The notes under the pieces are model-generated. The model was not told where the DNA came from and did not search any database. It was given only the letters and a program-made list of their open reading frames with translations. From the NCBI GenBank assembly GCA_002392275.1, contig DGGQ01000112.1, positions 1-20,208 on the forward strand: 20,208 bases of DNA, written 5' to 3'. The stretch comes from Treponema sp. UBA3870. GTDB lineage: Bacteria > Spirochaetota > Spirochaetia > Treponematales > Treponemataceae. Positions 6,554-13,527 of the stretch are shown in pieces (the stretch's first letter is position 1; every line of letters begins with the position of its first letter). The position numbers were made by a program, and so were the translations under genes.

Positions 6554-7867
6554 TTACATATCATCCATGGATAGCCCGGAAACTTTTTGGGTGTAACCAT
6601 TTAAGTTTTGCATGAAGGTGTCTGCTTTGGACTGGACTTTTGAAAGGTTGATATTTTTAGCCTGCCGTTTTACTTCGTAGATGGTGCAGGATTTATCCAA
6701 GTCGTTTATAGCGATGATGTCTATTTCGTTCATTGATTTTCTATCCCACCAGCCACCGATTTTTGTGATGTTGCCTTCTTCCTTTAATTTTGCGGTAAAG
6801 TACCGTTCCAGAGTTTTCCCTGTGAAAGTTTCGTAATCGCGGAGAATGAACTCTTTTAGCATGTCGTAATTTCCAAGTTCGATTAAGTCTTGATGTGAAT
6901 AAATAAAACGGAAATAAAATAGCATGTATTCGTCTACAATTTGCCATCTTGCATTGCGGCTTTCTGATTTTGAAAGTAGCGGACGAATTTGATCTGTGAT
7001 TCCAAATACTTTCTGAAGATTTTGCAGATACGCTCCGGTGTTTTTCTGGATGACAGAATCTATTTCGCTTTGACTTGTGAGGCCTCTTGAAATTGCCTGA
7101 AGAATTGAAAAATAGATTCCGTAGTCTTTGCCTATTTCACTAATTAAGATGTCACGGCCATCTACAAGAAATGGGGATGCCATATTGCAGACCGAACTAA
7201 TCATTTTTGCTTTTGTCGTTGCTCCAGCATTCATCAGGAGAAAGATGTATTTTGCTACCCCACCGCTTAGCATGTAAAGACAAAGAAGATCTTCTGTTTT
7301 GTATTTTGGATTGAAGTCCTGAAGAATTGTTTTTACGACTGACGGTGTAAAGGACTTCAGGTGAATATTATGCGTTGCACGTCCGAACAAAGGTTCTTTT
7401 TCGTCTTTGAAGATTTTTGTCATGAGTGAGTAGATTGAACCGCAGACAATCAGATTTATTCTTGAGCTTGATTTCTGACTGTCCCAGATATTCTGCATCT
7501 GGCTGAAAAAACTTTTGCTTATATACTCAATATCCTGGAATTTATCGATTACAAGTGTGAAATGAATTGTCTGTGAATATGTCATTATCTGTTCAAACAA
7601 GGCTGAAAGCTTGTCTACTTTACCAAAAATTTTCAGTCCAATGCTTTCCTCCAAAGTTTTTTGCCATTGCTCGCAAAGTGATTTTTCTGCACTACGAGAT
7701 GTAAAGAGATATGCACTTTTTTTTCCGTTTATAAAATGCTTAAGAAGCTGCGTTTTACCAATTCGACGGCGGCCAGTGAGGACTGTAAAGCAGGCTGTCT
7801 TTTTTGACTGCGTTTCAATTTGAGTCAAAGCCTCGAGTTCGTTTGTTCTGTCGTAAAACTTTTCCAT
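6554..7867 (-). CDS. ATPase_2 / DUF234-type ATPase with nuclease-like C-terminus
   Basis: A 437-residue protein of the archaeal-type STAND/AAA ATPase group (ATPase_2 plus DUF234). Walker A is GRRRIGKT at 32-39. The Walker B position reads LVIDKFQDI at 105-113, where the family has IDEFQ, so the catalytic Glu is replaced by Lys109. A sensor-like CGS lies at 142-144. A winged-helix region is at about 245-300. The C-terminal DUF234 part has a PD-(D/E)XK-like layout: E354, D383 (NEIDIIA) and E398-V-K400 (IYEVKRQ). Length is normal for the family. GGGAG precedes the ATG by a good distance. It stands alone behind a strong promoter in a long inverted repeat. The family is widespread, duplicated in many genomes and functionally obscure; a defence or DNA-related role is only suspected. 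Confidence 0.88.
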   Translation of the reverse strand: MEKFYDRTNELEALTQIETQSKKTACFTVLTGRRRIGKTQLLKHFINGKKSAYLFTSRSAEKSLCEQWQKTLEESIGLKIFGKVDKLSALFEQIMTYSQTIHFTLVIDKFQDIEYISKSFFSQMQNIWDSQKSSSRINLIVCGSIYSLMTKIFKDEKEPLFGRATHNIHLKSFTPSVVKTILQDFNPKYKTEDLLCLYMLSGGVAKYIFLLMNAGATTKAKMISSVCNMASPFLVDGRDILISEIGKDYGIYFSILQAISRGLTSQSEIDSVIQKNTGAYLQNLQKVFGITDQIRPLLSKSESRNARWQIVDEYMLFYFRFIYSHQDLIELGNYDMLKEFILRDYETFTGKTLERYFTAKLKEEGNITKIGGWWDRKSMNEIDIIAINDLDKSCTIYEVKRQAKNINLSKVQSKADTFMQNLNGYTQKVSGLSMDDM

Positions 7868-7880
7868 TTTGCAACTCCCT

Positions 7881-7949
7881 TATAATGATAATTAATTTAA
7901 TGGTTATTAAGTTAATTGTCATTATATTATTAAAATTTCATAAAGTCAA
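7881..7949 (-). promoter_or_regulatory. ATPase promoter overlapping a 20-bp inverted repeat
   Basis: On the minus strand TTGACT (7949-7944) and TATAAT (7926-7921) are separated by exactly 17 bases. The -10 forms the outer end of an inverted repeat, 7881-7900 with 7907-7926, pairing 18 of 20 positions around a 6-base centre. The start near 7914 would leave most of the right arm untranscribed, so the repeat is better read as a DNA operator than as an RNA hairpin. Confidence 0.8.
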
Positions 7950-8207
7950 CGGCGTTTCATTCAAATAAATCAAGGTTGGCAAATTGGAGTCTTGATGAAG
8001 CATTTTTGTTGTCACTGGATTCTATCTTCGATGCTTCCTGCTGATATGGATTCAATAAAAAAATCTTCTACTGATGATACAAGTGCACACTCAAACATTT
8101 GTCCAACTGATGAAATAAAATGGTTTTAAATGGTTCCATGTGCTATAATAAAAAAGCGATTTGCAAATTGCAAACGAACATTGTTAAACAAGGAGCGGCA
8201 AACAAAA
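7950..8207. other. Non-coding stretch between the ATPase and YunG-like genes
   Basis: Together with the ATPase control region this gives 340 bases without a convincing gene. An extended -10 lies at 8144-8149. A 44-codon open frame (7995-8129, plus strand) has a GGAG five bases before its ATG but no recognisable product; I do not call it a gene. Two TTGCAA words flank a single A at 8161-8172. Confidence 0.5.
8141..8149 (+). promoter_or_regulatory. Extended -10 promoter of the YunG-like gene
   Basis: TGC followed directly by the perfect TATAAT (8144-8149) forms an extended -10 element; the -35 region (TGGTTT) is weak. It lies inside the longest possible open frame upstream, which argues that translation starts later, at 8208. 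Confidence 0.55.
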
Positions 8208-8663
8208 ATGAAGCAATACAAGTTTTACGGCTGGCAGATGGCGGATTGTAAGCCGGTGGATTCACGTTTTGAGAAAATAGAAAATCCAAGGCATCTGTAT
8301 GACATCTTGAGTGAAATCTGGTGTGCGGAAACTTGTGCTCCACGGATGAGACAAAACTGGACGTGCGATAATCAAACTTTGGGGCAATGCTCGATTACGG
8401 CATTTTTGGCTCAGGACATTTTCGGCGGAAAAGTCTACGGAATCCTTCGTGATGGCGGAAACTACCACTGCTATAATGTGGTCCCACTTTCGGCTGGCGG
8501 AGAATGTATTTTTGATTTGACAAGCGAACAGTTTGGCGGCGAAAAACTCCGCTATGAAAACAATCCCGAACAGTTTCGTGAAGTGCATTTTGCAAAAGAA
8601 GAAAAACACCGGAGATATGAATATTTGAAAACTGAACTGTTGAAGAAGTTGGAGGAAATGTAA
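8208..8663 (+). CDS. YunG-like protein (possible papain/transglutaminase-like fold)
   Basis: A 151-residue cytosolic protein. WTCDNQTLGQCSITAFLAQD (about 51-70) matches the conserved NPxxGQC core of the Bacillus subtilis YunG family. GGNYHCYN at 83-90 and IFDLTSEQF at 101-109 match its conserved His and Asp segments. Cys61, His87 and Asp103 could form a Cys-His-Asp triad; this is inference, as the family has no established reaction known to me. The C-terminal 25 residues form a charged helix. The open frame extends upstream to 8130, but the -10 at 8144 lies in that part, and AAGGAG at 8190-8195 serves the ATG at 8208, with a rather long spacing. It is followed after one base by the next gene, so the two are translationally coupled. 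Confidence 0.68.
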   Translation: MKQYKFYGWQMADCKPVDSRFEKIENPRHLYDILSEIWCAETCAPRMRQNWTCDNQTLGQCSITAFLAQDIFGGKVYGILRDGGNYHCYNVVPLSAGGECIFDLTSEQFGGEKLRYENNPEQFREVHFAKEEKHRRYEYLKTELLKKLEEM

Positions 8664-8664
8664 T

Positions 8665-8985
8665 ATGGCAGAATGCAAAGAATCAGACTGGAAGATGTTC
8701 CGTACTAAGATTGTCACTTGGCAGGAAAAATACATGGCGAAACTGAATCAAAAGATAATCAAGATTCTAAACGATGAAAACAAAAGTGAATCAGATCGTT
8801 TTTGGAAAGCAAGTGAAATCATTGACAGAGAGAAAAAATCAGTTGGCGTTATATGCGAAATGAAACGCAGTATGCTCGACTGGAATATCATTTCCCTGAT
8901 AAAACAAAAAGTCATTACGATGGATGACCTGTCAGAGTTTAGTCCAGAGTTGCAGGAGCGTATTGCTCTGATGATGAGCGATTAG
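8665..8985 (+). CDS. Small conserved-type cytosolic protein, 106 residues, unknown function
   Basis: The ATG lies one base after the YunG-like stop (TAATATG), so translation is coupled; the GGAGG in the last codons of the upstream gene serves as ribosome site. The protein is helical: DWKMFRTKIVTWQEKYM, then a Lys/Glu-rich middle, then GVICEMKRSMLDWNIISLI and ITMDDLSEFSPELQERI. This layout resembles a family of small proteins in Firmicutes and other gut bacteria that is sometimes labelled multidrug transporter. That label cannot be right here, since there is no membrane segment. The two coupled genes probably act together, but no function is visible. Confidence 0.7.
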   Translation: MAECKESDWKMFRTKIVTWQEKYMAKLNQKIIKILNDENKSESDRFWKASEIIDREKKSVGVICEMKRSMLDWNIISLIKQKVITMDDLSEFSPELQERIALMMSD

Positions 8986-9000
8986 GGGTATTGAGAATTC

Positions 9001-9025
9001 GGTAGTTTCCATTTTGGAAACAACC
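9001..9025. repeat. Hairpin after the YunG-like pair
   Basis: GGTAGTTTCC/GGAAACAACC pair over 9 of 10 positions around ATTTT. No T tract follows, so at best it is a weak terminator. Its right arm overlaps the -35 of the next promoter. Confidence 0.5.
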
Positions 9026-9042
9026 ACTCCACATGATATGAT
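9014..9042 (+). promoter_or_regulatory. Promoter of the DUF1653-macrodomain pair
   Basis: TTGGAA (9014-9019) and TATGAT (9037-9042) are 17 bases apart, with TG at 9034-9035 giving an extended -10. Initiation near 9049 leaves a leader of about 55 bases before the ATG at 9106. Confidence 0.6.
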
Positions 9043-9105
9043 TTCTGATAAAATACAAACATTTACAGTATGTACAATGCAGGTTGCATAATAAGGGGAA
9101 CAAAA

Positions 9106-9366
9106 ATGGCGGAAGAAAAGCGCAATGTTAAAATCCACGGAGTCTACAGGCATTTTAAAAATAAATATTACATCGTCGAGGATGTTGCATATCACTCGGA
9201 AACAAAGGAGGAGTACGTTGTCTACAGACGGCTCTACGGCCACAATTCACTTTGGATTCGCGAGAAGGGAATGTTTTTGTCCGAAGTGGATCATGTCAAA
9301 TATCCTGATGTAAAACAGAAGTGGCGGTTTGAGTTGGTGGATGATGGAGAAAAAATTTCTTTTTAA
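9106..9366 (+). CDS. DUF1653 domain protein
   Basis: An 86-residue protein that is almost entirely one DUF1653 domain: GVYRHFKNKYYIVEDVAYH (about 10-28), then the hallmark YVVYRRLYG (about 34-42), SLWIREKGMFLSEV (about 46-59) and a final strand. DUF1653 is a small SH3-like beta domain of unknown role, often found alone or near nucleotide-handling proteins. I choose the ATG at 9106, preceded by AAGGGG at 9093-9098, over an in-frame ATG at 9070 that lacks a ribosome site. The macrodomain gene begins 16 bases after its stop, so the two form a unit. Confidence 0.85.
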   Translation: MAEEKRNVKIHGVYRHFKNKYYIVEDVAYHSETKEEYVVYRRLYGHNSLWIREKGMFLSEVDHVKYPDVKQKWRFELVDDGEKISF

Positions 9367-9382
9367 AATATAAGAGGTTAAT

Positions 9383-9910
9383 ATGAGCGCAATAACAATC
9401 CAGCAAAAAGGGATAACGGACATTCCGGCAGATGCAATTGTGAATGCTGCAAACTCTGGACTTTGGGCTGGCGGCGGCGTGTGCGGTGCAATTTTCAGAA
9501 AGGCGGGAATGACGGAGTTGACGGTGGCCTGTAATGCAATCGGTCATTGTGATGAAGGCAGCGCGGTAATTACAACGGGGTTCGCTTGTCCGTGCAAATA
9601 CATAATTCATGCAGTGGGCCCGCAATATCTGGATGGAAAACATGGAGAAGAGGAGGCACTTTATGGTGCTTACAATCGTTCGCTTGAATTGTGCCGTGAG
9701 AACGATATTCACTCAGTTGTCTTCCCTTTGATTTCCGCTGGAATATTCGGCTATCCGGTTGTAGAAGCGTGGACACAGGCAATCTGCGCATGTAAGAATT
9801 TCATCAACAAGAATCAGGATTATGATTTGGATATTATATTTGCGATTCCAGAGGATGAGAAGGTTATTGCGGGAAATGAGGTGTTGAGGAAAATTGTTAA
9901 GGAAAATTAA
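9383..9910 (+). CDS. Macrodomain protein (ADP-ribose / O-acetyl-ADP-ribose binding or hydrolysing)
   Basis: A 175-residue single macrodomain. The ADP-ribose pocket is visible: DAIVNAAN at 17-24, the glycine loop AGGGVCGAIF at 29-38, GSAVITTGFACP at 59-70, IIHAVGP at 74-80 and the second loop PLISAGIFGYP at 115-125. Relatives remove ADP-ribose from proteins or hydrolyse O-acetyl-ADP-ribose. The NAAN asparagine and the GGGV loop needed for catalysis in YmdB/MacroD-type enzymes are present, so it is probably active. The start is preceded by AGAGG. It is coupled to the DUF1653 gene and followed by a weak hairpin. No ADP-ribosyltransferase is visible nearby, so a DarT-DarG-type toxin pair is not supported. 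Confidence 0.9.
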   Translation: MSAITIQQKGITDIPADAIVNAANSGLWAGGGVCGAIFRKAGMTELTVACNAIGHCDEGSAVITTGFACPCKYIIHAVGPQYLDGKHGEEEALYGAYNRSLELCRENDIHSVVFPLISAGIFGYPVVEAWTQAICACKNFINKNQDYDLDIIFAIPEDEKVIAGNEVLRKIVKEN

Positions 9911-9955
9911 GCTGTACAGTAGCGAAAAGCGAGGGGGCATGCTAATCCGGAAGAC

Positions 9956-9976
9956 CCTATAAAAGAATAGGTTTTT
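9956..9976 (+). terminator. Weak terminator after the macrodomain gene
   Basis: CCTAT/ATAGG form a 5-bp stem around AAAAGA, followed by TTTTT. It is short but correctly placed, 45 bases after the stop. Confidence 0.45.
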
Positions 9977-10075
9977 CTGATATAAATAATGTAGAATACG
10001 AGAAGTGGATGTGTTTTATGATTGAAGCATTAGCGTATGTTCAGAATCAGATTCTTGAGTTCTCAGGAGAAAATT

Positions 10076-11587
10076 ATGAAAAAGATTTTTGTTGTTATTT
10101 CGTTTTTGTTTTTGAATGTGGGTCTTTTGTTTGCCCAGTACGACTATGCGGAGCTTTCTTCGGACAAAATAAATGTGCTTCCATCTTACACCACCATGCT
10201 GATGGATTCGGCTTCTTATGGGAGCACTGTCTATGAGGCTGTTCTTGCTTCGGACACCAACGACTTTTCCAACGGCAGTCCGATTTTTATTAACAAGTAT
10301 GTGAAAAATCAATATGAGTCCACGCTCCGAATTGATTTGGAGGAGTTTAAAAATTATGAGTTCGATGAAAATTATTCGCACTACGATTTTCTGAAACTTT
10401 ATGCCATTGGACCGGATGAAATAATTCTTACCGTGTATTATTGTTTTTCTACAAACCGTTTCGTTTTTTTCAGAATCAAGAACGGAGAAATTGTCTGCTC
10501 GAAGGCTTACAGTCTTAAAAATCAACACGCCTATGAGGAGCAGTGCTATGCGTTCAACGGAAGTGACAGGGTTTACGTTGCATTCAACGGTCAGAAAAAA
10601 TTTGATGACACTGGATGGGATTTGTATCTCCTCGCGTTTGATTTGGACGGAAATCTTGTAAAGTCTGTAACAGTATTTACAAAAGAAAACGATGAGCTGA
10701 CAGGCCTTTCCGCTTGCGGTGATTATGTTTATTTCAGCATCAGAAGAAGTTTTGAAAAACAGGCGATTGTTCAGTTTTCAAAAGATTTGGAATACAATAA
10801 TTTGTGGGCGCACAAATATGCAGATTCAGGAATAAGACTGTGGACTTTGGATTCGGATGGAAAAAATCTGTTTGTTACTGTGTACATGGAAAATGATAAC
10901 ACGGATTATATTGCGCGTTATTCTGCGGACGGAAAATTTATCTGCTGCTACAGTATGGATGAAAACTGCCCGGCCCTCTGCCATGTTTTTGCCAAAAAGA
11001 AATTTACGGATGAAGGTATTTCTTTCTTTGGGAAAATATATACGGAAGGCGACTTTATGAATCCGGAGGCGAAAATCCATTATCTTGAATTTTTTATGGA
11101 CGGGGATGGAAACAAAATCTATGAGCGTGAGTTTGCGGAATGGGACAATCTTGATTTCAGAAACTTTGAGTTTGTTGATGGAAAATATTTTTGCATGGGC
11201 GAAAACATTTATAACGCGGAAGGAGTGGGCCACATTTCCTACAACTATCTGATTGAAAACATATACAGGGACACTTATTTTATGTATTTCAAAAAAACTG
11301 CTTTCAACCCTTTTGCATCTCCAGTTTATATAGAAGACAATGGTTTTGGTGGAATCCTGAACCCATTTGTCGCTCGACGATACTATGAATCGCAAGGCGA
11401 AATTAAAAGAAAATATGAAAGCGAAAAAAAATACTGGCTGGGAAATCTAAATGTTCAGACGGAAGAAATCCCCGAATGGGAATTTGATTTTGCGGCACAG
11501 ATAGTCCGTTTGGATTTTGTTCATGCACGCCCAGATTCGGATGAAATCACAGACAGCATACCGCTGTTCCCTTTTTCAGAGAGATAG
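10076..11587 (+). CDS. Exported protein of unknown function, 503 residues
   Basis: I start at 10076, where AGGAGA lies six bases upstream and the protein opens with a typical signal peptide, MKKIFVVISFLFLNVGLLFA, cut before QYDY. An upstream in-frame ATG at 10037 would bury this signal. The mature part is beta-rich, with repeated stretches of Gly/Asp turns between strands (DGNLVKSVTVF, DSDGKNLFVTVYMEND, SADGKFICCYSMDEN), reminiscent of a beta-propeller. The C-terminal 120 residues are rich in Tyr and Phe. There are no catalytic motif, lipobox or outer-membrane barrel signs that I can see. It stands alone. A periplasmic or surface role is inferred from the signal only. Confidence 0.8.
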   Translation: MKKIFVVISFLFLNVGLLFAQYDYAELSSDKINVLPSYTTMLMDSASYGSTVYEAVLASDTNDFSNGSPIFINKYVKNQYESTLRIDLEEFKNYEFDENYSHYDFLKLYAIGPDEIILTVYYCFSTNRFVFFRIKNGEIVCSKAYSLKNQHAYEEQCYAFNGSDRVYVAFNGQKKFDDTGWDLYLLAFDLDGNLVKSVTVFTKENDELTGLSACGDYVYFSIRRSFEKQAIVQFSKDLEYNNLWAHKYADSGIRLWTLDSDGKNLFVTVYMENDNTDYIARYSADGKFICCYSMDENCPALCHVFAKKKFTDEGISFFGKIYTEGDFMNPEAKIHYLEFFMDGDGNKIYEREFAEWDNLDFRNFEFVDGKYFCMGENIYNAEGVGHISYNYLIENIYRDTYFMYFKKTAFNPFASPVYIEDNGFGGILNPFVARRYYESQGEIKRKYESEKKYWLGNLNVQTEEIPEWEFDFAAQIVRLDFVHARPDSDEITDSIPLFPFSER

Positions 11588-11893
11588 CATTTTTTGCCGG
11601 AAAGTGACAGGTTTGTATGCAGATGGGAGATAAATGATTACAGACCACAAGGCAGATAAACTGCTTGCAGATATGGATTAATGTAACCTTTAAAACTGAA
11701 GTTTCTCGAAGTTCCATTAAATTAAAAAAGTGTAGAAAATTCCGTTGTAGTCTAATCAGAGAACTCATTTGTTTAATGGAATCCCGTGAACTAGATTGAT
11801 TGTGCTGAGACTGTCGAAGTGCTGGTGATTCGAAATTTGGGGTCTTACTTTTTCAAGCTTTCCTGTTATACTGTCCCGCAAGAGGTAAAAATA
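11588..11893. other. Intergenic region with spaced inverted repeat upstream of the uracil permease gene
   Basis: No gene is visible in these 306 bases. A perfect 10-bp inverted repeat, TTCCATTAAA (11712-11721) and TTTAATGGAA (11772-11781), is separated by 50 bases. The stretch 11810-11830 resembles 6426-6447. The uracil permease promoter is at 11845-11872. No riboswitch fold is evident to the eye. Confidence 0.6.
11845..11872 (+). promoter_or_regulatory. Promoter of the uracil permease gene
   Basis: TTACTT (11845-11850) and TATACT (11867-11872) are 16 bases apart with TG at 11864-11865. The start near 11879 precedes the ribosome site AGAGG (11881-11885) almost directly. It also excludes the longer in-frame start at 11819. 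Confidence 0.6.
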
Positions 11894-13231
11894 ATGAATC
11901 TGATTTACGGTATCAAGGATAGGCCTTCGTTCGGGAAGGTGGTTTTGTTTGCTATCCAGCAGCTCCTTGCAATCATGGCTGCGACCATTGCGGTTCCTGC
12001 CATTGTCGGTAACGGACTTTCTGCTTCTGCGGCCCTTTTTGGTGCTGGCGTGGGAACAATCGTCTATCTGCTTTTCACAAAGAGTTCCAGTCCGGTTTTT
12101 CTGGGAAGTTCATTTGCATTCATCGGTTCAATGCTCAGTGCGTTTGGCGGTGCGGCATCCGTTTCCGTCGGCTATTGGGGATTGATTATCGGTGCGCTTA
12201 TGGCTGGTCTTGTCTATATAATCATTTCTGTCATCGTGAAATTCTGTGGAGTGGCATGGATCAACAAGTTGATGCCGCCTGTGATTATCGGTCCGACTGT
12301 CGCAATCATCGGGCTGAGTCTTTCGGGAAATGCGGTTGGTGATTTGATGAAGTCCAGCGTTGAGGGTGGAAGCACTTATGTCGCCCTGATTTGCGGTCTT
12401 GTAACTCTCGCGGTGACGATGCTCTGCTCAACTTACGGAAAAAAGATTGGTCGCCTGATTCCGTTCATCATGGGTATTCTTGCCGGCTATGTTGTTGCGT
12501 CGATTTTTGCGCTAATCGGTTATGTGACAAAAAATCCTGCGCTCATCGTAATCAACTACGGTGCCTTGGCTTCTTTGGATTTTTCTTCGGTAAGCGGTTA
12601 TTTCTCTTTCCCGAAATTCACTTTCATGCTTGGCGGTTCCGAGGGGCTTAAGGGCTTGACCGGTGGATACTTCCTTACTCTGTTTGCGGCCTATGTTCCT
12701 GTTGCCTTTGTTGTTTTTGCCGAGCATCTTGCGGACCACAAAAACCTTTCTGCGATTGTCGGAAAGGATTTGCTCAAGGACCCGGGACTTTCGCGCACTC
12801 TTCTGGGCGACGGTGTGGGAACTATCGTTTCAACATTCTTTGGTGGATGTCCGAACACAACTTACGGCGAGTCAATCGGCTGTGTGGCAATCACAAGGAA
12901 CGCTTCTACAGTTTCAATCTGGGGATGCGCAGTGCTCTGCATTGTGTTCAGCCTTATCAGTCCGCTCGTTGCTTTTCTTGAGACGATTCCAAGCTGCGTC
13001 ATGGGCGGTGTCTGTGTCGCTCTCTACGGATTCATTGCCGTTTCAGGACTCAAGATGTTCCAGTCCGTCGATTTGAACAAAAACAGGAACCTCTTTGTTG
13101 CGTCCGTGATTTTGATTACGGGTGTCGGTGGCATGGTCGTAAGTTTCGGAAAGGTTGAAATCAGAACCGTTGCCTGTGCGTTGATTCTGGGAATCCTTAC
13201 GAATCTGATGCTGTCCAGGGGCGAAGATTAA
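11894..13231 (+). CDS. uraA: Uracil:proton symporter / uracil-xanthine permease (NCS2 family)
   Basis: A 445-residue inner-membrane transporter with the NCS2 pattern of many hydrophobic helices. Diagnostic stretches include QQLLAIMAATIAVPAIVG near the N-terminus, GPTVAIIGLSLSG in the middle, FAEHLADHKNL with Glu277 and His278 corresponding to the substrate-site AEH of E. coli UraA, and GCPNTTYGESIG with Glu326 corresponding to its second substrate-site Glu. The CPNTTYGE wording favours uracil over xanthine. Length is close to UraA (429). The ATG at 11894 is chosen because the promoter and AGAGG site lie just upstream and the protein then begins in the family manner. It supplies uracil for the upp-like enzyme at 127-1158, though the genes are 10 kb apart. 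Confidence 0.9.
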   Translation: MNLIYGIKDRPSFGKVVLFAIQQLLAIMAATIAVPAIVGNGLSASAALFGAGVGTIVYLLFTKSSSPVFLGSSFAFIGSMLSAFGGAASVSVGYWGLIIGALMAGLVYIIISVIVKFCGVAWINKLMPPVIIGPTVAIIGLSLSGNAVGDLMKSSVEGGSTYVALICGLVTLAVTMLCSTYGKKIGRLIPFIMGILAGYVVASIFALIGYVTKNPALIVINYGALASLDFSSVSGYFSFPKFTFMLGGSEGLKGLTGGYFLTLFAAYVPVAFVVFAEHLADHKNLSAIVGKDLLKDPGLSRTLLGDGVGTIVSTFFGGCPNTTYGESIGCVAITRNASTVSIWGCAVLCIVFSLISPLVAFLETIPSCVMGGVCVALYGFIAVSGLKMFQSVDLNKNRNLFVASVILITGVGGMVVSFGKVEIRTVACALILGILTNLMLSRGED

Positions 13232-13232
13232 A

Positions 13233-13460
13233 GTCGCAAGCTATTGGGTGTTGGTCGCAAGCTGACGCTTGCTAACGAGTTTTTACTTGCTCGCGAAGGC
13301 TCGCATTTTTTGCTTTGCAAAAAAACGTAAAAACTCGCGGGCATAAAAAATCATTTCCGATGGAGTGTAGCGACGGCGGCGGAAAAAAATTGAGCTATCC
13401 CGCTTGAAGGGGTAGCGAAAGACCGCTTGCGGGCTGTAGCGAGGGGGAGGCTTCCCCCTC
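13233..13460. repeat. Complex intergenic repeat region with nested hairpins
   Basis: This gene-free stretch is unusually structured. GTCGCAAGCT occurs twice (13233-13242, 13254-13263). GCAAGC/GCTTGC form a hairpin at 13257-13272. CGAGTTTTTAC (13276-13286) pairs perfectly with GTAAAAACTCG (13327-13337) and encloses TTTTTTGC/GCAAAAAA (13306-13324). GAGGGGGA/TCCCCCTC forms a hairpin at 13441-13460. A related TAGCGA...GCGAGGGGG string occurs at 9919-9937. The T-rich inner hairpin could terminate uracil permease transcription; the G-rich part looks like a REP-type dispersed repeat. Confidence 0.75.
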
Positions 13461-13491
13461 CCACACTTAAAATAACTTTCCTAATCCTCTA

Positions 13492-13520
13492 TTGTGTCAT
13501 TCGTTTCAAATCATTAAAAT
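13492..13520 (+). promoter_or_regulatory. proS promoter giving a leaderless mRNA
   Basis: TTGTGT (13492-13497), 17 bases, TAAAAT (13515-13520), then seven bases to the ATG at 13528. The predicted start point is the A of the start codon or the base before it. No Shine-Dalgarno is present. Confidence 0.6.
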
Positions 13521-13527
13521 AGCTTGC

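Noticed and set aside
6418..6615. 65-codon plus-strand open frame with protein-like text (DEQKDYYNAPINTNLAIKPD)
   Set aside because: It has no ATG and no ribosome site, runs into the opposite-strand ATPase gene, and its first part resembles a non-coding segment upstream of uraA.
7881..7900. Fur box upstream of the ATPase gene
   Set aside because: It matches only about 13 of 19 positions in a very AT-rich stretch; the inverted repeat explains it better.
7995..8129. 44-codon open frame with GGAG before its ATG
   Set aside because: The product looks like no protein I know, and the frame is too short to separate from chance.
8130..8207. N-terminal extension of the YunG-like gene
   Set aside because: A perfect extended -10 lies inside it, so it is upstream DNA rather than coding.
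9383..9910. DarG-type antitoxin of a DarT-DarG system
   Set aside because: No DarT-like ADP-ribosyltransferase is adjacent, and the partner gene encodes DUF1653.
11588..11844. Purine or pyrimidine riboswitch upstream of uraA
   Set aside because: The promoter at 11845-11872 leaves a leader of only about 15 bases, and no riboswitch core is recognisable.
13233..13460. CRISPR array
   Set aside because: The repeats are hairpins and one duplicated decamer with irregular spacing, without regular repeat-spacer units.
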